Both the position numbers and the translations under genes were made by a program. The notes under the pieces are model-generated. The model was not told the origin of the DNA and did no database searches. It saw only the letters and a program-made list of their open reading frames with translations. Positions 34,714 through 46,362 of a stretch of DNA of 64,000 nt are shown here, in pieces. The stretch comes from Euphorbia lathyris (taxonomy: Eukaryota; Streptophyta; Magnoliopsida; Malpighiales; Euphorbiaceae): NCBI RefSeq assembly GCF_963576675.1, contig NC_088916.1, positions 19,010,501 to 19,074,500 on the forward strand, given 5' to 3'. How positions within the stretch are numbered: the first letter of the stretch is position 1; each line of letters starts with the position of its first letter.

Positions 34714-35057
34714 TTCTGGTTTTCAGGATACTACCGTCCGTATTTTGACTGGAGTCACTATCTCATGTACTGAAGTTGCTGGTAGGAATAACTTTGTTCT
34801 TTCGTCTGCAACGTTTCGGGATAAAAATCATTTTTCTGCTGACTATCGTCTGTATTTTGACTAGCATCACTGTTCTGTAAAAAATTAGTCGTCGTCCGGA
34901 GTCATCTCCTTGGGGTATAGGCCACTGTCTGGTGGAAACGCAGGCTGAAACAGACTGCGAATTAGAGTTCTGTGCACCTGGTAATTAATTATTTACTTTT
35001 TGCCTTTATGTCACATCGTACCTTTTTCGCAGTTTAGGAGAATGTCCTTCCTATTCT

Positions 35058-35067
35058 CTATATAAGG
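35058..35067 (+). promoter_or_regulatory. TATA box of antisense plant-mobile-domain gene
   Basis: CTATATAAGG lies 83 bases before the ATG at 35150. A CT-dinucleotide leader (35098-35130) follows, a layout typical of plant core promoters with a Y-patch. It faces away from the 3' LTR and would transcribe the antisense gene. Confidence 0.65.
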
Positions 35068-35149
35068 TGGTGGGGTTTCATTTCAACCCTACACCTTCTC
35101 TCTCTTCTTCTCTCTCTCTCTCTCTCTCTAGCATTTGGATACTCTCGGA

Positions 35150-38100
35150 ATGGGATCGAGCAGATATGATGGCACGAAGGGCATGGATGCGGCCTTCGAG
35201 GACGTGGATAGAATAGTTCCCTTTCTGGATCCGGATTCTCATTTGAGCAAGACTAACGTCAATCCGGTAAGTACCTTCTTATTTTTAATTATTCGTCAAG
35301 ACTTTTAGGTTTTAGTAACCTTGCTCGAATATTATTTGCACGCTAACCTTTAATCTGCTTAGAAGCCCTCTAGTTAGAAAACGCGAATCATTTATGCATG
35401 TGAGCAATGTTTTATTTTTTGAAAGAATGTGAACTTCATGTATATGACTAGTGAAAATGCAAACCAGGCATGCAATGAAAAATCTTGAATAGTGTACGTA
35501 AAAACGTGAATAGTGTACGTGAATAGTAAATTCATGAATAATGCATGTGAATAATAGAATTCATGAAAGCATGTAAGTGAATAGTAAAAATCACAAAAAA
35601 TGCACGTGAATAGTAAAAACCGCGAAAATGCCGTAAATAGTAAAAATTACCAAAAAAAATTACGTGAATAGTAAAAACTGCGAAAAAACGCGTAAATAGT
35701 AAAAATGACAAAAAAAAGTGTTTGTGAATAGTAAAAACCCCGAAAATGCGTGTGAATAGTAAAAATCACCAAAAAAACTACGTGAATAGTAAAAACCGTG
35801 AAAATGCGCGTGAATAGTAAAAATCACCAAAAATCTACGTGAATAGTAAACACCGCGAAAATGCGCGTGAATAGTAAAAATCACCAAAAATTTACGTGAA
35901 TAGTAAAAAACCGCAAAAAAGCGTGTGAATAGTAAAAATTACAAAAAAAATTACGCGAATAGTAAAAACCGTGAAAAAGCGCGTGAATAGTAAAAATAAG
36001 CTGGAATTGGGTTGAGCTCATCCACGTACGTGGGAGAGCAAAACATCCCAGAATGATGAATTAAATCAAATACTATGTAAATGATCCTACGACTTAAATT
36101 TCAAAGAATAGCGATCCTATTTAAAAGGAATTCCTAAGTTAGATTTAGACATAACTAACGCGATAACTAACTTAACAGTACTCTTAGTAGATGTATGTGT
36201 GGAAATGAGGCTCTCACAGAATAATGACTTTGGTTTCTTTGTCTTACCTGCACTGCTTCTTCTAGCTTATCAGCATCACGGGGACCACCATAGACATTCA
36301 TATCTGGTATGCCATGCTTAGTCCGGAGGCAAAGACCCGGGTACGAGATTTGGGCTTCGAGTCCTTCATCCTAGCGTTGCCCCGCTCCAATAGGGTGTGC
36401 GATCGACACTGCTTGCACGGCTTATGCGAGAGATGGGTGGACTCGACCCATACCTTCCACTTTTCGTTTGGGGAGATGACGATCTCGCCCCGAGACTTTT
36501 CACTGTTGACTGGTATGCGAGGTAGCGCCACTCCGATCCCTCTTTGTTATGATATGGTGTGTCCCTGGGTTGACCCTATGGAGATAGCCGATCTGATCGG
36601 ACCCGGGGTCTACGTGGGTGCTGGGGTCGGCCCGGCGAAGTTCATCACTACGACAGGTCTACTGCGGCGCAGAGACTTCAGTGTCCGAGATCGCACGGAT
36701 CGGGCGACTCGCTGCTTCCTCTTATATGCCTTGGGCGAGACCATTTTCCGCACCAAGAGCGGGACCATTCACGTCGGGCTCATACAGGCTTTTCGTGATT
36801 TGGACGCGGTGTCCTCCTATGATTGGACCGGCGCTGGCCTGGCCTTCCTGTACAAGTTCCTGGATCTAACTTGCCGATTGCGTAAGGATTTTGGCAGCTA
36901 CACCTTCGCCCTCCTGGTGCGTTTCCCATCCTTGGTTCGTTTTTATTCTTTTCTCCTAGCCTTTTTCTTATGATGTAGAGTTTATGAGCAGGTTTGGGCC
37001 TATGAGCGGAGGATTCTCCGGAGTGTTCCCGGGAGCAGCCGGAGGAACATCACGCTCCCGATTATGGCGAGGTGGAGAGACTTTGATCAGAGTGACGAGA
37101 TGAGACGGTCGGTGGCACGGATAGTGGCTCGGATTAGCACCTTGAGCCTGAGAGGTGAGCATCTTCCGGTTATTTTAGATTTTTGGTTTGCTCCTATTTG
37201 ACTTTTTGCATTTCAGATCTCCTTTGGGTGGGATGACCGTGACTTCGGTCCCGGTTACGCTTATGTGACCCACATCTAAAGGCAGCAGTGTGTGCTCACC
37301 GGTACCTGCATGCGGGCATGGTATTTGGGGGATCGGAGCTTCACAGGTGTCGATGCTACCCACTGGACTCCTGGAGAGATCCCCGCCTCCATGTTTGCTA
37401 TGCGGACTCTCCCTTTACGGGTGATATGGCGCGATCTGGTCCGTCAGACGGTAGCTCATGACGTGTGGATTTACACGAAAGACCGCGCCGGCTATCTATC
37501 CACTTTACTGACCCCGTTGGTTCCCCCCACTGCTTCGATGGATACTGACCCGGAGGCTGGCATTTACTCGACAGAGGCCGTAGTGGAGTTATTCGGCATC
37601 GAGGTGATACCGATGAGTGTTCCATTGGTTTATTCTTTATTTGTGGGATGATCGGGGGTATTTATTGTGCTTTTATTTGCAGGATGGTTACACGCGGAGC
37701 GTGCATACTTCCGACCTCTTTACACGGACTCCAGCACTAGAGGCTCCCTCAGCCAAGGGTTCCTCCTATTGTGTGGGCGAGTCCTCGGGTGCCGGGCGAC
37801 CTGAGCTGTTCCCGCTTGGCTCGCCCTTCCCCATGCCTGAGAGAGACTTTGCACGAATGCAGCGCGATGAGGCAGGCATGCCCTTCGTAGGAGTCGGGAT
37901 GGCTCCCCTTGCCTTCACCTCGCCCATTCCTTTCGATCCACCTTATGCTCTTTATTCTACTCGCGAGACCAGCACGGACTTGGTTGGGTTGTCGGGCTTC
38001 CTTCGAGAGTAGCTCAGCTTGGGGTGTGCTAGCCACCTGGTGAATATTGAGATTATTTTATTATGTAGTGATATGTTTACGTTATGTATGTATGCATTTG

Positions 38101-38397
38101 TGACTTCTGTTTCTTTTTTTTATTTCGCAGAGTGATCTCCAGGCCGCAGACCGGAGAGCTAAGGAGTCTCAGCGGGACGTTGCCCTGAGACTTGAGGAGT
38201 TTCAGAGAGATACCGATGCTCAGGTGGGCCGTATCCACCGAGAGTGGGAGGTCGAGTACACACGTTGGGTCGAGAGTATGCGGATAGAGACCGAGGGCCG
38301 TAGAGCTGCCGAGGAGGCCTTAGCTGCAGAGCGAGCATCTTATGCCGGGGGTATATTCGAGGATGTTTGGGGTTGGCCCGATCCTCCACCAGGATAG
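35150..38397 (+). pseudogene. Antisense spliced plant-mobile-domain gene in nested element
   Basis: Read on the plus strand against gag-pol. Exon 1 35150-35266 (39 codons, MGSSRYDG...); intron 35267-36265 (GTAAGT...TTCTTCTAG); exon 2 36266-36916, in phase; intron 36917-36991; exon 3 36992-37154; intron 37155-37216; exon 4 37217 to about 37603; intron 37604-37682; exon 5 37683 to about 38012; exon 6 38131-38397. Exon 2 has THTFHFSFGEMTISPRDFSLLTG, characteristic of the plant mobile domain (PF10536), continued by VWAYERRIL in exon 3. Exon 6 is a charged coiled coil (QAADRRAKESQRD to RRAAEEALAAE). Exons 3 and 4 join out of frame, and a TAA follows ATYVTHI-like sequence at about 37275, so this copy is probably dead. 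The role of such proteins in retroelements is unknown. Confidence 0.72.
35581..35996. repeat. 57-bp dimeric minisatellite within intron 1
   Basis: The word ATAGTAAAA starts at 35581, 35610, 35637, 35668, 35696, 35729, 35756, 35786, 35813, 35843, 35870, 35900, 35929, 35959 and 35986. Steps alternate near 30 and 27, giving a two-part unit. One half reads TCACCAAAAAATCTACGTGA-like, the other CCGCGAAAATGCGCGTGA-like. It lies wholly inside the 999-bp first intron of the antisense gene. Confidence 0.92.
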
Positions 38398-38670
38398 ATT
38401 AGCATTTATTTTGATTTGGTTAGTTTTTGTAGGTATTGCCACTGTATATATATAAAGGAGTAGGTACCAATTTAGGCTATTTATTATGGTAGCGGTAGTG
38501 AAAACGAAATGTATAACTCATGATTTATAATATAATGCATTTAGTCAATCGCAATTATTTCAAACATTCTCTTCGAATATATTCATGTTTTCATTTATTT
38601 ACAAGCGATAGAAATGCTTAGCCACTTACACTTTATTTTCCTAATTGCTCAAGATATAACTATTGTTACC

Positions 38671-38820
38671 GGGACCCGCCTTTTTCGGTTTTCAGGTCCC
38701 AGCGATTTTTCAACTCTCCTTTTATTATCCCAGAATTTTCAAATGAGTGCCCGTTGGGGTTTTCACTCATTAGGATGTCCCTTATTGTTACATAGATCGC
38801 CCTTTGCAGGTTTTCAACCT
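38671..38820 (-). repeat. Three GAAAACC...GGGC hairpin motifs
   Basis: On the minus strand: TTGAAAACCTGCAAAGGGCG (around 38808), GTGAAAACCCCAACGGGC (around 38758) and CTGAAAACCGAAAAAGGC (around 38690), spaced roughly 50-70 bases. Each has short pyrimidine and purine arms around a small loop. They lie between integrase and the antisense gene; six similar units occur in the outer element at 57849-58730. Confidence 0.65.
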
Positions 38821-38857
38821 ATCAGGAATTTTTTGTTTTCTTTTTTTCTCTTTTTTT

Positions 38858-39961
38858 TCACGAAAAGTATTTCTTAAGCCTATCCAAATTGGTAGGTTCG
38901 AAGAACTCCATTCTGTCCATAGTAGTTAGTTTCACCGCTCCTTTGCTCAATATCTTCTTTACGATGAATGGCCCTTCCCAGTTTGGCCTGAACTTGCCCC
39001 TTGGATCGGTATGTGTCATGCGGATCTGTTTCAGCATCATGTCCCCTTCCCTGATAGGACTGACCTTAAACTTTTTGTTGAAAGCTCGGGCCATCCTTCT
39101 CTGATATAGCTGCATATGGTAAAGAGCCTCCATCCTTTTGTCATCCACCAATGACAACTGTTCATACCGCTTCTTCACCCATTCCACTTCGGGAATCTCT
39201 GCCTCCACTGCGATTCTCAGCGATCGCTTTTCAATCTCAATTAGGAGAACGGCTTTTGCCCCATACACCAAGGAGAATGGCGTTGCCCCAGTAGACATTT
39301 CGACTGTCGTGCGATAGGCCCATAAGGCAGGCGGAAGCTGCTCGTGCCAATTCCGATGTGACTCTACCGTCTTTACAAGGATCCTCTTAAGGTTCTTATT
39401 TGCGACTTCTATTGCCCCATTGGCCTGCGGGCGATATGGAGAAGACCTATGGTGCTCGATACCATATTCTTGAAAGAGACCTCTCACTTCCCCTTGAAAC
39501 TGGACCCCATTATCCGTGATCATGCTATGAGGCACTCCGAACCTGGTGATCATATGCTTTTCAATAAACCTCTTCATCTGTTTCGACCCCAACTTACTGA
39601 ATGATTCAGCCTCTACCCACTTGGCGAAGTAATCAATAGCAATTGCGATGAATTTGTGTCCATTTGATGCATTAGGTCTCACCTCACCGATGATATCGAT
39701 GCCCCAAGCTGCGAACGGCCAGATGGGTGCCAATACATGCAGTTCCATGGCCGATAAATGATTATAATCCCCATGGATTTGGCAATCATGACATTTGTTT
39801 ACATATTCGTGGCAATCCCTTTCCATGGTAAGCCAATAGAAGCCTTGCCTCGTAATTTTCTTTGCTAACACTGCTCCCCCCATATGGGCTCCACAAATTC
39901 CTGAGTGCACCGACTCCATCGCCTCGCGGGCTTCCCTTTTGTCTAGACATCTCAATTGCAA
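38858..39961 (-). CDS. Integrase of nested Tat/Ogre-like element
   Basis: A 367-residue open frame. HHCC finger: HSGICGAHMGG with CHDCQIHGDYNH. The catalytic core has WGIDIIGEV (Asp), SMITDNGVQF (Asp) and QANGAIEVANK (Glu); then WAYRTTVEMSTGATPFSLVYG and a C-terminal GKFRPNWEGPFIVKKIL segment. All three catalytic acids are present, so the integrase module itself looks undamaged. It would normally be released from the polyprotein. Upstream it is separated from RNase H by stops near 40061 and 40010. No chromodomain is seen. Confidence 0.85.
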   Translation of the reverse strand: MQLRCLDKREAREAMESVHSGICGAHMGGAVLAKKITRQGFYWLTMERDCHEYVNKCHDCQIHGDYNHLSAMELHVLAPIWPFAAWGIDIIGEVRPNASNGHKFIAIAIDYFAKWVEAESFSKLGSKQMKRFIEKHMITRFGVPHSMITDNGVQFQGEVRGLFQEYGIEHHRSSPYRPQANGAIEVANKNLKRILVKTVESHRNWHEQLPPALWAYRTTVEMSTGATPFSLVYGAKAVLLIEIEKRSLRIAVEAEIPEVEWVKKRYEQLSLVDDKRMEALYHMQLYQRRMARAFNKKFKVSPIREGDMMLKQIRMTHTDPRGKFRPNWEGPFIVKKILSKGAVKLTTMDRMEFFEPTNLDRLKKYFS

Positions 39962-40060
39962 CCCATCAGTGTGCCTTTTGTAGAGTAAGTCATTATGGAT
40001 GATGAATTATTGGGCTAATTTTCTGATTATGGCCTGATCCCTAAGTTCTGATTCCACCGG

Positions 40061-41853
40061 TTAAATTCCATCTTTCATGAAGTTTACGATGTCGAAGTAC
40101 CAAGGCTTCTCATCCACTCCTAACAGCATCACGTCTTCATAGCACGGTTTGTGAGACCTCCTCAACACTAGAGGCTTTGAGGCAAGGTTCCGGGGACTAT
40201 TCCAAACTGACACCAACGTAGCCAAAGCATCTGCCGCCTGGTTCTGTGCTTGAGGAATATGATAAAAATGGCATTCGCTGAATCTCTGTGCCAACCCTCC
40301 TAACTGGTCCAGGTACGGGCATAACCTTTCTTCTTTCACTTCCCAATTCCCCTGTGTCTGTTCAATGATTAGCTTCGAATCACCCCATACTTCGACATAC
40401 GACGCTCCTACTACTGCTAATGACTCCAACCCATAGATACATGCTTCGTACTCGGCCATATTATTAGTGAGAAGGAATGACAACTTCTTCGCCATTAAGA
40501 TCATTTCGCCTTCCGGTGAGATAAGCAGCACTCCTACTCCTGCTCCACTTGAATTAACTGCGCCGTCAAAGAAGACTTTCCACGGTATAACCTCTATTGC
40601 GCACAGATGCTCATCGGGGAAATCATAGTTTATCTCATCTTCCTCTGCACTTAGGGGCTGATTGGCCATAAACTTTGCTACAACTCTTCCCTTGATAACC
40701 TTCTTCGTTACATATTCAATGTCGAATTCTGACAGAAGCAACAACCATCGGGCTAGCTTCCCAGTTAAGGACGGAGTCCGATACAAATACTTTATGGGAT
40801 CCATCCGAGAAATGATGATTACTTTGTAAGACTGAAAATAGTGTTGCATCTTCTTCGTAAGCCATACGACTGCTACACACGTCTTTTTAATCATATTATA
40901 CTTGAGCTCATACTCTAGGAACTTCTTACTCAAATAATACACTGCATGTTCTACTCCAGTGTCCCCTTCCTGGGCCAACATCGCTCCAATGGATCGCTCC
41001 TCGATTGCAACATACAGGAGAAGCGGCTTTCCGAGCTTAGGTGGTCTCAATACCGGTGGATTAGTTAGGTATGTCCAAATACTTTCCAATGCTTGCTGGC
41101 ATTTGTCGTTCCAAACTGTCGGTTGATCCTTCCGCATTAGTTTAAAGATTGCCTCGCAGATCGTAGTGAGTCGTGCTATGAACCGGATGATATACTGAAC
41201 CTGCCCCAGAAATCCTCTTACCTCTTTCTCATTCTTCGGTGCCGGCATTTCTTGTATGGCCTTTACTTTGTCGGGATCCACCTTGATCCCCTTGTTACTA
41301 ATCACATGGACTAAGATTTTCCCCGATGAAACACCAAAGAAGCACTTCTTCGGGTTCAATCTCAGCTTGAATCTGCGATCCTGGCTAGAAACTTCTACAG
41401 TGCGGCAAAATGCCCTTCTTTTGTCTCTGACTTGACCATCATGTCGTCCATGTAGACTTCTACCTCCTTGTGTATCATGTCGTGGAACAGTGTCGTAGCC
41501 ATTCGTTGGTAAGTTGCCCCAGCATTTTTTAGTCCGAACAACATAACTCGATAGTAATACGTTCCCCATTCTGTAGTGAACGAAGTTTTCACTTTATGTT
41601 TTTCGGCCATCTGTACTTGCATATATCCCATGAAGCTATCCGCGTTCGTGTGCAAGACGATCGATGCCGCGTTGTCAATCAATATGTTGATGTGAGGCAA
41701 TGCGAATTCATCCTTAGCGCAAGCCTTATTGAGATCCCTATAGTCAACGCACATTCTTACCTTACCATCCTTCTTTGCGATTGGCACTACATTTGCCACC
41801 CACGACGGATATTCGATCACTTCGATGAAGCCTGTGTCTAACTGTTTCTTCAC
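40061..41853 (-). pseudogene. RT, RNase H and second RNase H of nested element
   Basis: The frame 41853-41395 carries VRMCVDYRDLNKAC, the first-Asp region (NADSFMGYMQVQ), MLFGLKNAGATYQRM and YMDDMMVKS. A frameshift follows near 41450, and the second frame (41569-40061) continues with LRLNPKKCFFGVSSGK, the gypsy RNase H region (HAVYYLSKKFLEYE) and a second RNase H. The latter has FFDGAVNSSGAG, NNMAEYEACIYGL, WGDSKLIIEQ and NQAADALATL, keeping the acidic residues. Dual RNase H is a Tat-lineage trait. The RT frameshift just after the catalytic loop inactivates it. Confidence 0.9.
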
Positions 41854-41901
41854 TTATTCCCTGATCTTATCTGCCTATTCCGGCCTTATGCGTCGGAGCT
41901 T

Positions 41902-42741
41902 CTATTTTACGGGTTTAGCATCGGGGTAGGTTGGAATACGGTGAGTTACGATTGATTGATCGATTCCCGGCATGTCTTCGTACGTCCAAGCAAACACTAT
42001 TTCGTATCTTTTAATTATTCTCTCGAATTCTTTTCTCTCTTCAATAGTTAATTCTTGAGCAATTTGTATAAGTTTAGGATTTTCATCCGTGCCAAGATTG
42101 AAAGTTGACATTTCTATCGCATTGATTTAAAATGTAGGCATGTTATATGAATGAGAATGCATGGAATGATCAGAATCAACATCAAGCAAGTACGCAAAAT
42201 CGGAATTCATTTCATTGATAGTGTGGGTGAGTATATCATCAGTTTCAAACAGAGAAGTAATACAATTTTCATCCTCGGGGTTCTTGGGGTTATTAGGGGT
42301 TTTGGAAGTGCTTGGCTCATCTGTCGCTCCCATGATGGCTTCTACAGTGATGACCTCCTCCTCGGCATTCAGATCTAACATCATGATCTCCTCGATAAAG
42401 CAGTTTGCCTCTCCTTTGCCCCAGCGGGTGACATCGTTGAAGATCTCAAAGCCCGGCAAAAATTTTCCTTCAGTGCTAGTCCATGACTCAGGAGTTCCAG
42501 AATAAACTCTCCCATGGCCCTCATTCACAAAATACTTCCTCAAGCCCACTTTTCCTTCAATGTCGGTGTTAGACGGACCTCCCAGCTCATATCCCAAACC
42601 CCTCCGGGTTTTCTGACCCTTGAAGTCCGGAGATTCTGGCAAACCCTGATGGTGCATTCCCAAGCCTATACCGGGGATGAAATCCCCCTTCATCATCTTT
42701 ATCACATCGGCGGTCATGCTAGACTCGAAGATCCCCGACAC
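41902..42741 (-). pseudogene. Protease-RT linker with G-patch-like motif
   Basis: Two in-frame ORFs, 42741-42127 and 42111-41902. The first has GDFIPGIGLGMHHQG then KTRRGLGYELGG, the Gly-rich spacing of a retroelement G-patch. It is followed by an acidic tail. The second (EFERIIKRYEIVFAWTYEDM, THRIPTYPDAKPVK) is the usual connector just before RT. G-patch motifs after protease in retroelements are thought to help nucleic-acid binding; here the assignment rests on motif shape only. Confidence 0.6.
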
Positions 42742-42771
42742 CTAGAATCCGGAGAAAAGTTGAGGCTCAAT

Positions 42772-44148
42772 TCATAGTGCAGATACTGAACTCATTTTCT
42801 TGGCCTGAATAGTCACTATCTCATCCCCGAAAGGGAACTTGATCATCTGATGGAGCATAGAGGGCACACCTCCCAACTTATGGAACCACAGACGTCCCAA
42901 TAATACCGCAAAGGCTACCGGTATATCTAACATGGTGAATTCAGTCTCTGCTTCATGCGGCCCTACTTTCAACTTCGCCTTGAAAACTCCCTCAATGTGA
43001 CGACGACTATCATCGTAAGCTCGAATCACTGTCTCTGAGGCTGTCAAATCTCCCTTCTCTATGTCCAACTTGGATAGTAATTTCAACGGACACAGATTAA
43101 TGGTCGATCCATCATCGACCATCACACAGTTCGTCTTCTTTCCATTAATCTCAGCTCGGATGTACAAAGGCTTGTTATGAGCCTTTCCCTCCTCCGGGAG
43201 ATCTTCATCAGTGAACGTGATTTCCATATTCTTCCGGGCCATGATTGCCCCTACAAGCGTTGTCGGCTCAGTGTCAGTAGAAATGACCAAGTTCTGAAGC
43301 TCTTTTATCAGATTCTCACGGTCGTACTTGGAGTGGCACAAAACCTCCCACACCGTAGACTTGGCTTGCGTTTTCTTCAACTGTTCTAATACTTGATCAT
43401 CTGGCTTAGGAGCCGATCCTTCTCCCACTTCAATTTCCAATACGAGTGCCTTTCCCTCGGCCACTTGTCCTGATCTCGTCATAACGGAAATTTCCGGTTC
43501 ATCATCAGATTCATCCCAAATGTTGATAGGAGTTCCTCGATCGGTATCTTCCTTGTCCGAGGAGCTTCCCCAAATGTCCACGGCCATTAAATCCATCACA
43601 TGAGGGACGTTCGGATTCAAATAGAAGGGGTCTGTCGATCCATACATAGCCCAGCCAATCAGCTCATTGTAATCTCTGAGAAACACTCTGCTTATCCTTC
43701 TAGCCGCTATCGGAATAGCGCCTCTCTGTATGCACATAAGTTGCACCTTATCACTCAATGTCTCATGACATAGCTCGTAGTGGTACCTCCACCTCCTAGC
43801 GTAATCCACAAACGGCTCATCAGGGAACTGCTTAATTCGAGCCAAATCCTCCAGGGATCCTGTCCACCGGATATATATCTCATATCTCGATAAGAACACA
43901 TTACGAAGAGGCACCCAATGGCCCATTTCCTCCTCTGACAACCCTTGGTGCCATAGCAAAGACTCTACCGTGAGAGTTTCTGGAAAGTGCTCGTGGAATT
44001 CACCATGAGGGAACCCAGCATTATACATATGGTTGCGAAATAACCTTGCATGTTCAGCGGGATCCCGGTATCCACCATACTTGGGCATTGCTAACACCGC
44101 TTCAGGGGTATCGTAAGAAGGCGAGTCCGGTGATTGTTCCGCAAGCAT
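42772..44148 (-). pseudogene. Gag-like unit plus aspartic protease of nested element
   Basis: Residues 23-150 look like a gag core: YGGYRDPAEHARLFRNH, LRNVFLSRYEIY and FPDEPFVDYARRWRYH. A long acidic linker follows, then the protease at about residues 325-445 with CVMVDDGSTINLCP, where D-D-G stands for the more usual D-S/T-G, and VAFAVLLGRLWFHKLGG. Its start overlaps the previous ORF by 47 bases in another frame, implying a frameshift, either programmed or a mutation. If the D-D-G is original, it is a family variant; if not, it disables the protease. Confidence 0.75.
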
Positions 44149-45385
44149 CCATACCGTGTATTTCCTTAATGAACCTCTTGGTCATCGCGTCCCAATCACA
44201 CTTAATGCGCATCGGCAAACACATATACCACACCAGCGGCTCTCCCATCAATGAATTACAGAACAGACTCGTGATCTCCTCTTCGTTAAAACCCAAAGGC
44301 CCCATGGCCGATAAATAGAAGTGAAGATGTTCCATCGGATCCTTGTTGCCTTTATACTTACTAACCCTTGGAAACAGACGTTTGATAGGCCCAATCTGCA
44401 GCGCAAAGCGCTCTGCGGTCCTATCCTTAACTTTCTTGTACTTTCCGAGGAACAAATCGGACAACTGCTCCCAATCATGCTTGCAGGAGTCGGGAAATGA
44501 GTGGAACCATCTCAAAGGCTCGCCTATCAATGAATGATGGAACCATTGAGCAATCTTATCTACTCCAAAAGATTCAACAAACATGTCACACATATACTCA
44601 CGTAAGTGCACATCGAGATCCTCTACCCCACTAAATAGACTCAATTCTGGCACAATAGTCCAAGACGACCCCTCCCCGGTCTCTTCGGCACTATCTTCAT
44701 CATACGGTGCTCCACCGTCTAATCCTTCACTCATCAGTTCATCACCTATCGGCTTTTCACCAAGGAAGGGCACATACAATCCACTTCCAACATTACTCTT
44801 CTCGTCGGAGTCCAACAACTCATCTTCGTCCTCTTCGAAATATTCCATAACTAAACTCTCCTCGAGCCCAGACTCAATCATGCTCACCCTATAGTTAGGC
44901 AATGGATTATGCGTAGTGTAAGGGTTCGCTGACGAAAGGTCGGCTATCTTCTTCTCCTCAATCAGATCTTGGATCTCGTGTTTCAACCTCTCACAATTCT
45001 CGATAGTGTGCCCATAATTACTGTGAAACTCGCAGTATCCCCTAGCTTGCATCTGCGGAGTAGGCGGTGCCTTGTTATAAGGAGCAAGGGCTTTCAACAA
45101 TCCTTTCTTTTGCAATTGTTCGAAAACTTTTGCGTAGGTGTGATCAAACTTGGCAAACCGCCTCTTCTCAATAGCGTTAAGCTCAAGCATCTTTACCGCG
45201 GCCGATTCTGCACTTGCACTTGGCCCTCCGGCACTATATCCAGACTTCGTCCACTTAGTATAAGCTTTCTTCGGCTCACCATCACCCTCAACTATCAAAG
45301 CGTATGTATACATCTGATTGAAATCGGTGAAAGGCATATACCGCAGCTCATTCTTAATATACGACAAAGTGTTTCCAATTACCAT
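44102..45385 (-). pseudogene. Gag middle part: knuckle plus two gag-core-like units
   Basis: 427 residues. A knuckle YCEFHSNYGHTIENC (residues 117-131; C-x2-H-x4-H-x4-C) is followed by KHEIQDLIEEKKI and a long acidic stretch. Two gag-core-like units then lie almost back to back: residues 247-330 (FSGVEDLDVHLREY, SLIGEPLRWFHSFP, DWEQLSDLFLGKY) and 338-415 (YKGNKDPMEHLHFYL, SLMGEPLVWYMCLP, DWDAMTKRFIKE). Both repeat the D-P/D-x-x-H...G-E-P-L-x-W...D-W pattern of a true gag core. Extra cores downstream of the knuckle are not what I expect of gypsy gag. Confidence 0.75.
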
Positions 45386-46254
45386 TCGGATCTGATCATG
45401 TTTAAGCGGTTTTGTTTCATAACTGCTGCCTTGGCTCTCAATCTCCTCACAAAGTCGGACAAAGACTCCCCAGCTTGCTGCTTAGTGCTCTCTAGCTCTT
45501 TCAGCGTGACCTCAAGCATGGTGTTGAAACTATACTGAGCGATGAACGACTTCGCTAACTCCTTCCAATCCCTCTTCGTTACCAGCGGCAATGCATGAAA
45601 CCATACGAGGGCAGCCCCCTCCAGGTAAGTATTGAACAGTCTAAGAACCTGTTCCTCAGTCAAGATCGTGTGTTTCATCACCGCAACATACTGATTCATA
45701 TGAGCTGTGGGATCCCCAGTTCCATCGAACTTCTTCATTTCAGGAAGCCGGAATTTCAGAGGCAAAGCCGTTACCGATAAACAGTTCTTCAGGTTGTAAA
45801 AATCCTGACTTTCGGAACTTCCCCCACACAGATCCTGCACCTCCTGGGTGATGTGCTGCTTCCATTCCTCCTCTTTAGCTTTCTCCTTCTCAAGCTGCTT
45901 CTAAATATAATCCTGATAATCCTCCTCATTCCCAAAGCGGGGACCAGTGTTCACCCCATCCTCAGCGCGCTTGCTTCCGCCTTTGTTATCCTTAGTGGCT
46001 AGTTCAGCCAACTGAAATAAGATTGTGGCCAACTGGTCGTTGATGTTATTCACAGAAGTTTCCAACCCCGTCACCTTCTCGTCGGTCATAGACATACTGA
46101 CAGAAGACTGAGCAGATCCGGATAAAGACGATTCAGACGCCACAACTACTGATTCAGAACTGACAATCTGTAACTGATCAAATTGGCTGACTAGCCGACT
46201 ACTCTCGCGGTACCAAGACTTCTTAATAATGACATCTGCGTAAGTAACACTCAT
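45379..46254 (-). pseudogene. Gag N-terminal part with first gag core
   Basis: The ATG at 46254 (MSVTYADV) is preferred over 46362, because the first 36 residues of the longer frame (TTNHAYKSCIHTE) look like leader. A Ser-rich stretch and a coiled-coil-like region (EKVTGLETSVNNINDQL) lead to a stop at 45901, in frame with the next ORF (45840). That ORF holds the canonical gag core: FDGTGDPTAHMNQY, YLEGAALVWFHALP, DWKELAKSFIAQY and QQAGESLSDFVRRL. It ends at 45379; a frameshift then leads into the 45385 frame. Confidence 0.8.
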
Positions 46255-46362
46255 TTCAGTATGTATGCATGATTTATATGCATGATTCGTGGTGTGTGCA
46301 TTTATTATTTTTGGATATATAAGATAAGATGAGCAAACGTTAGTCCAAATACACGTTGTCAC

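Noticed and set aside
35660..35887. 75-residue repetitive minus-strand ORF (VIFTIHAHF repeats)
   Set aside because: It is the translated 57-bp intronic minisatellite; its period is explained by DNA repetition.
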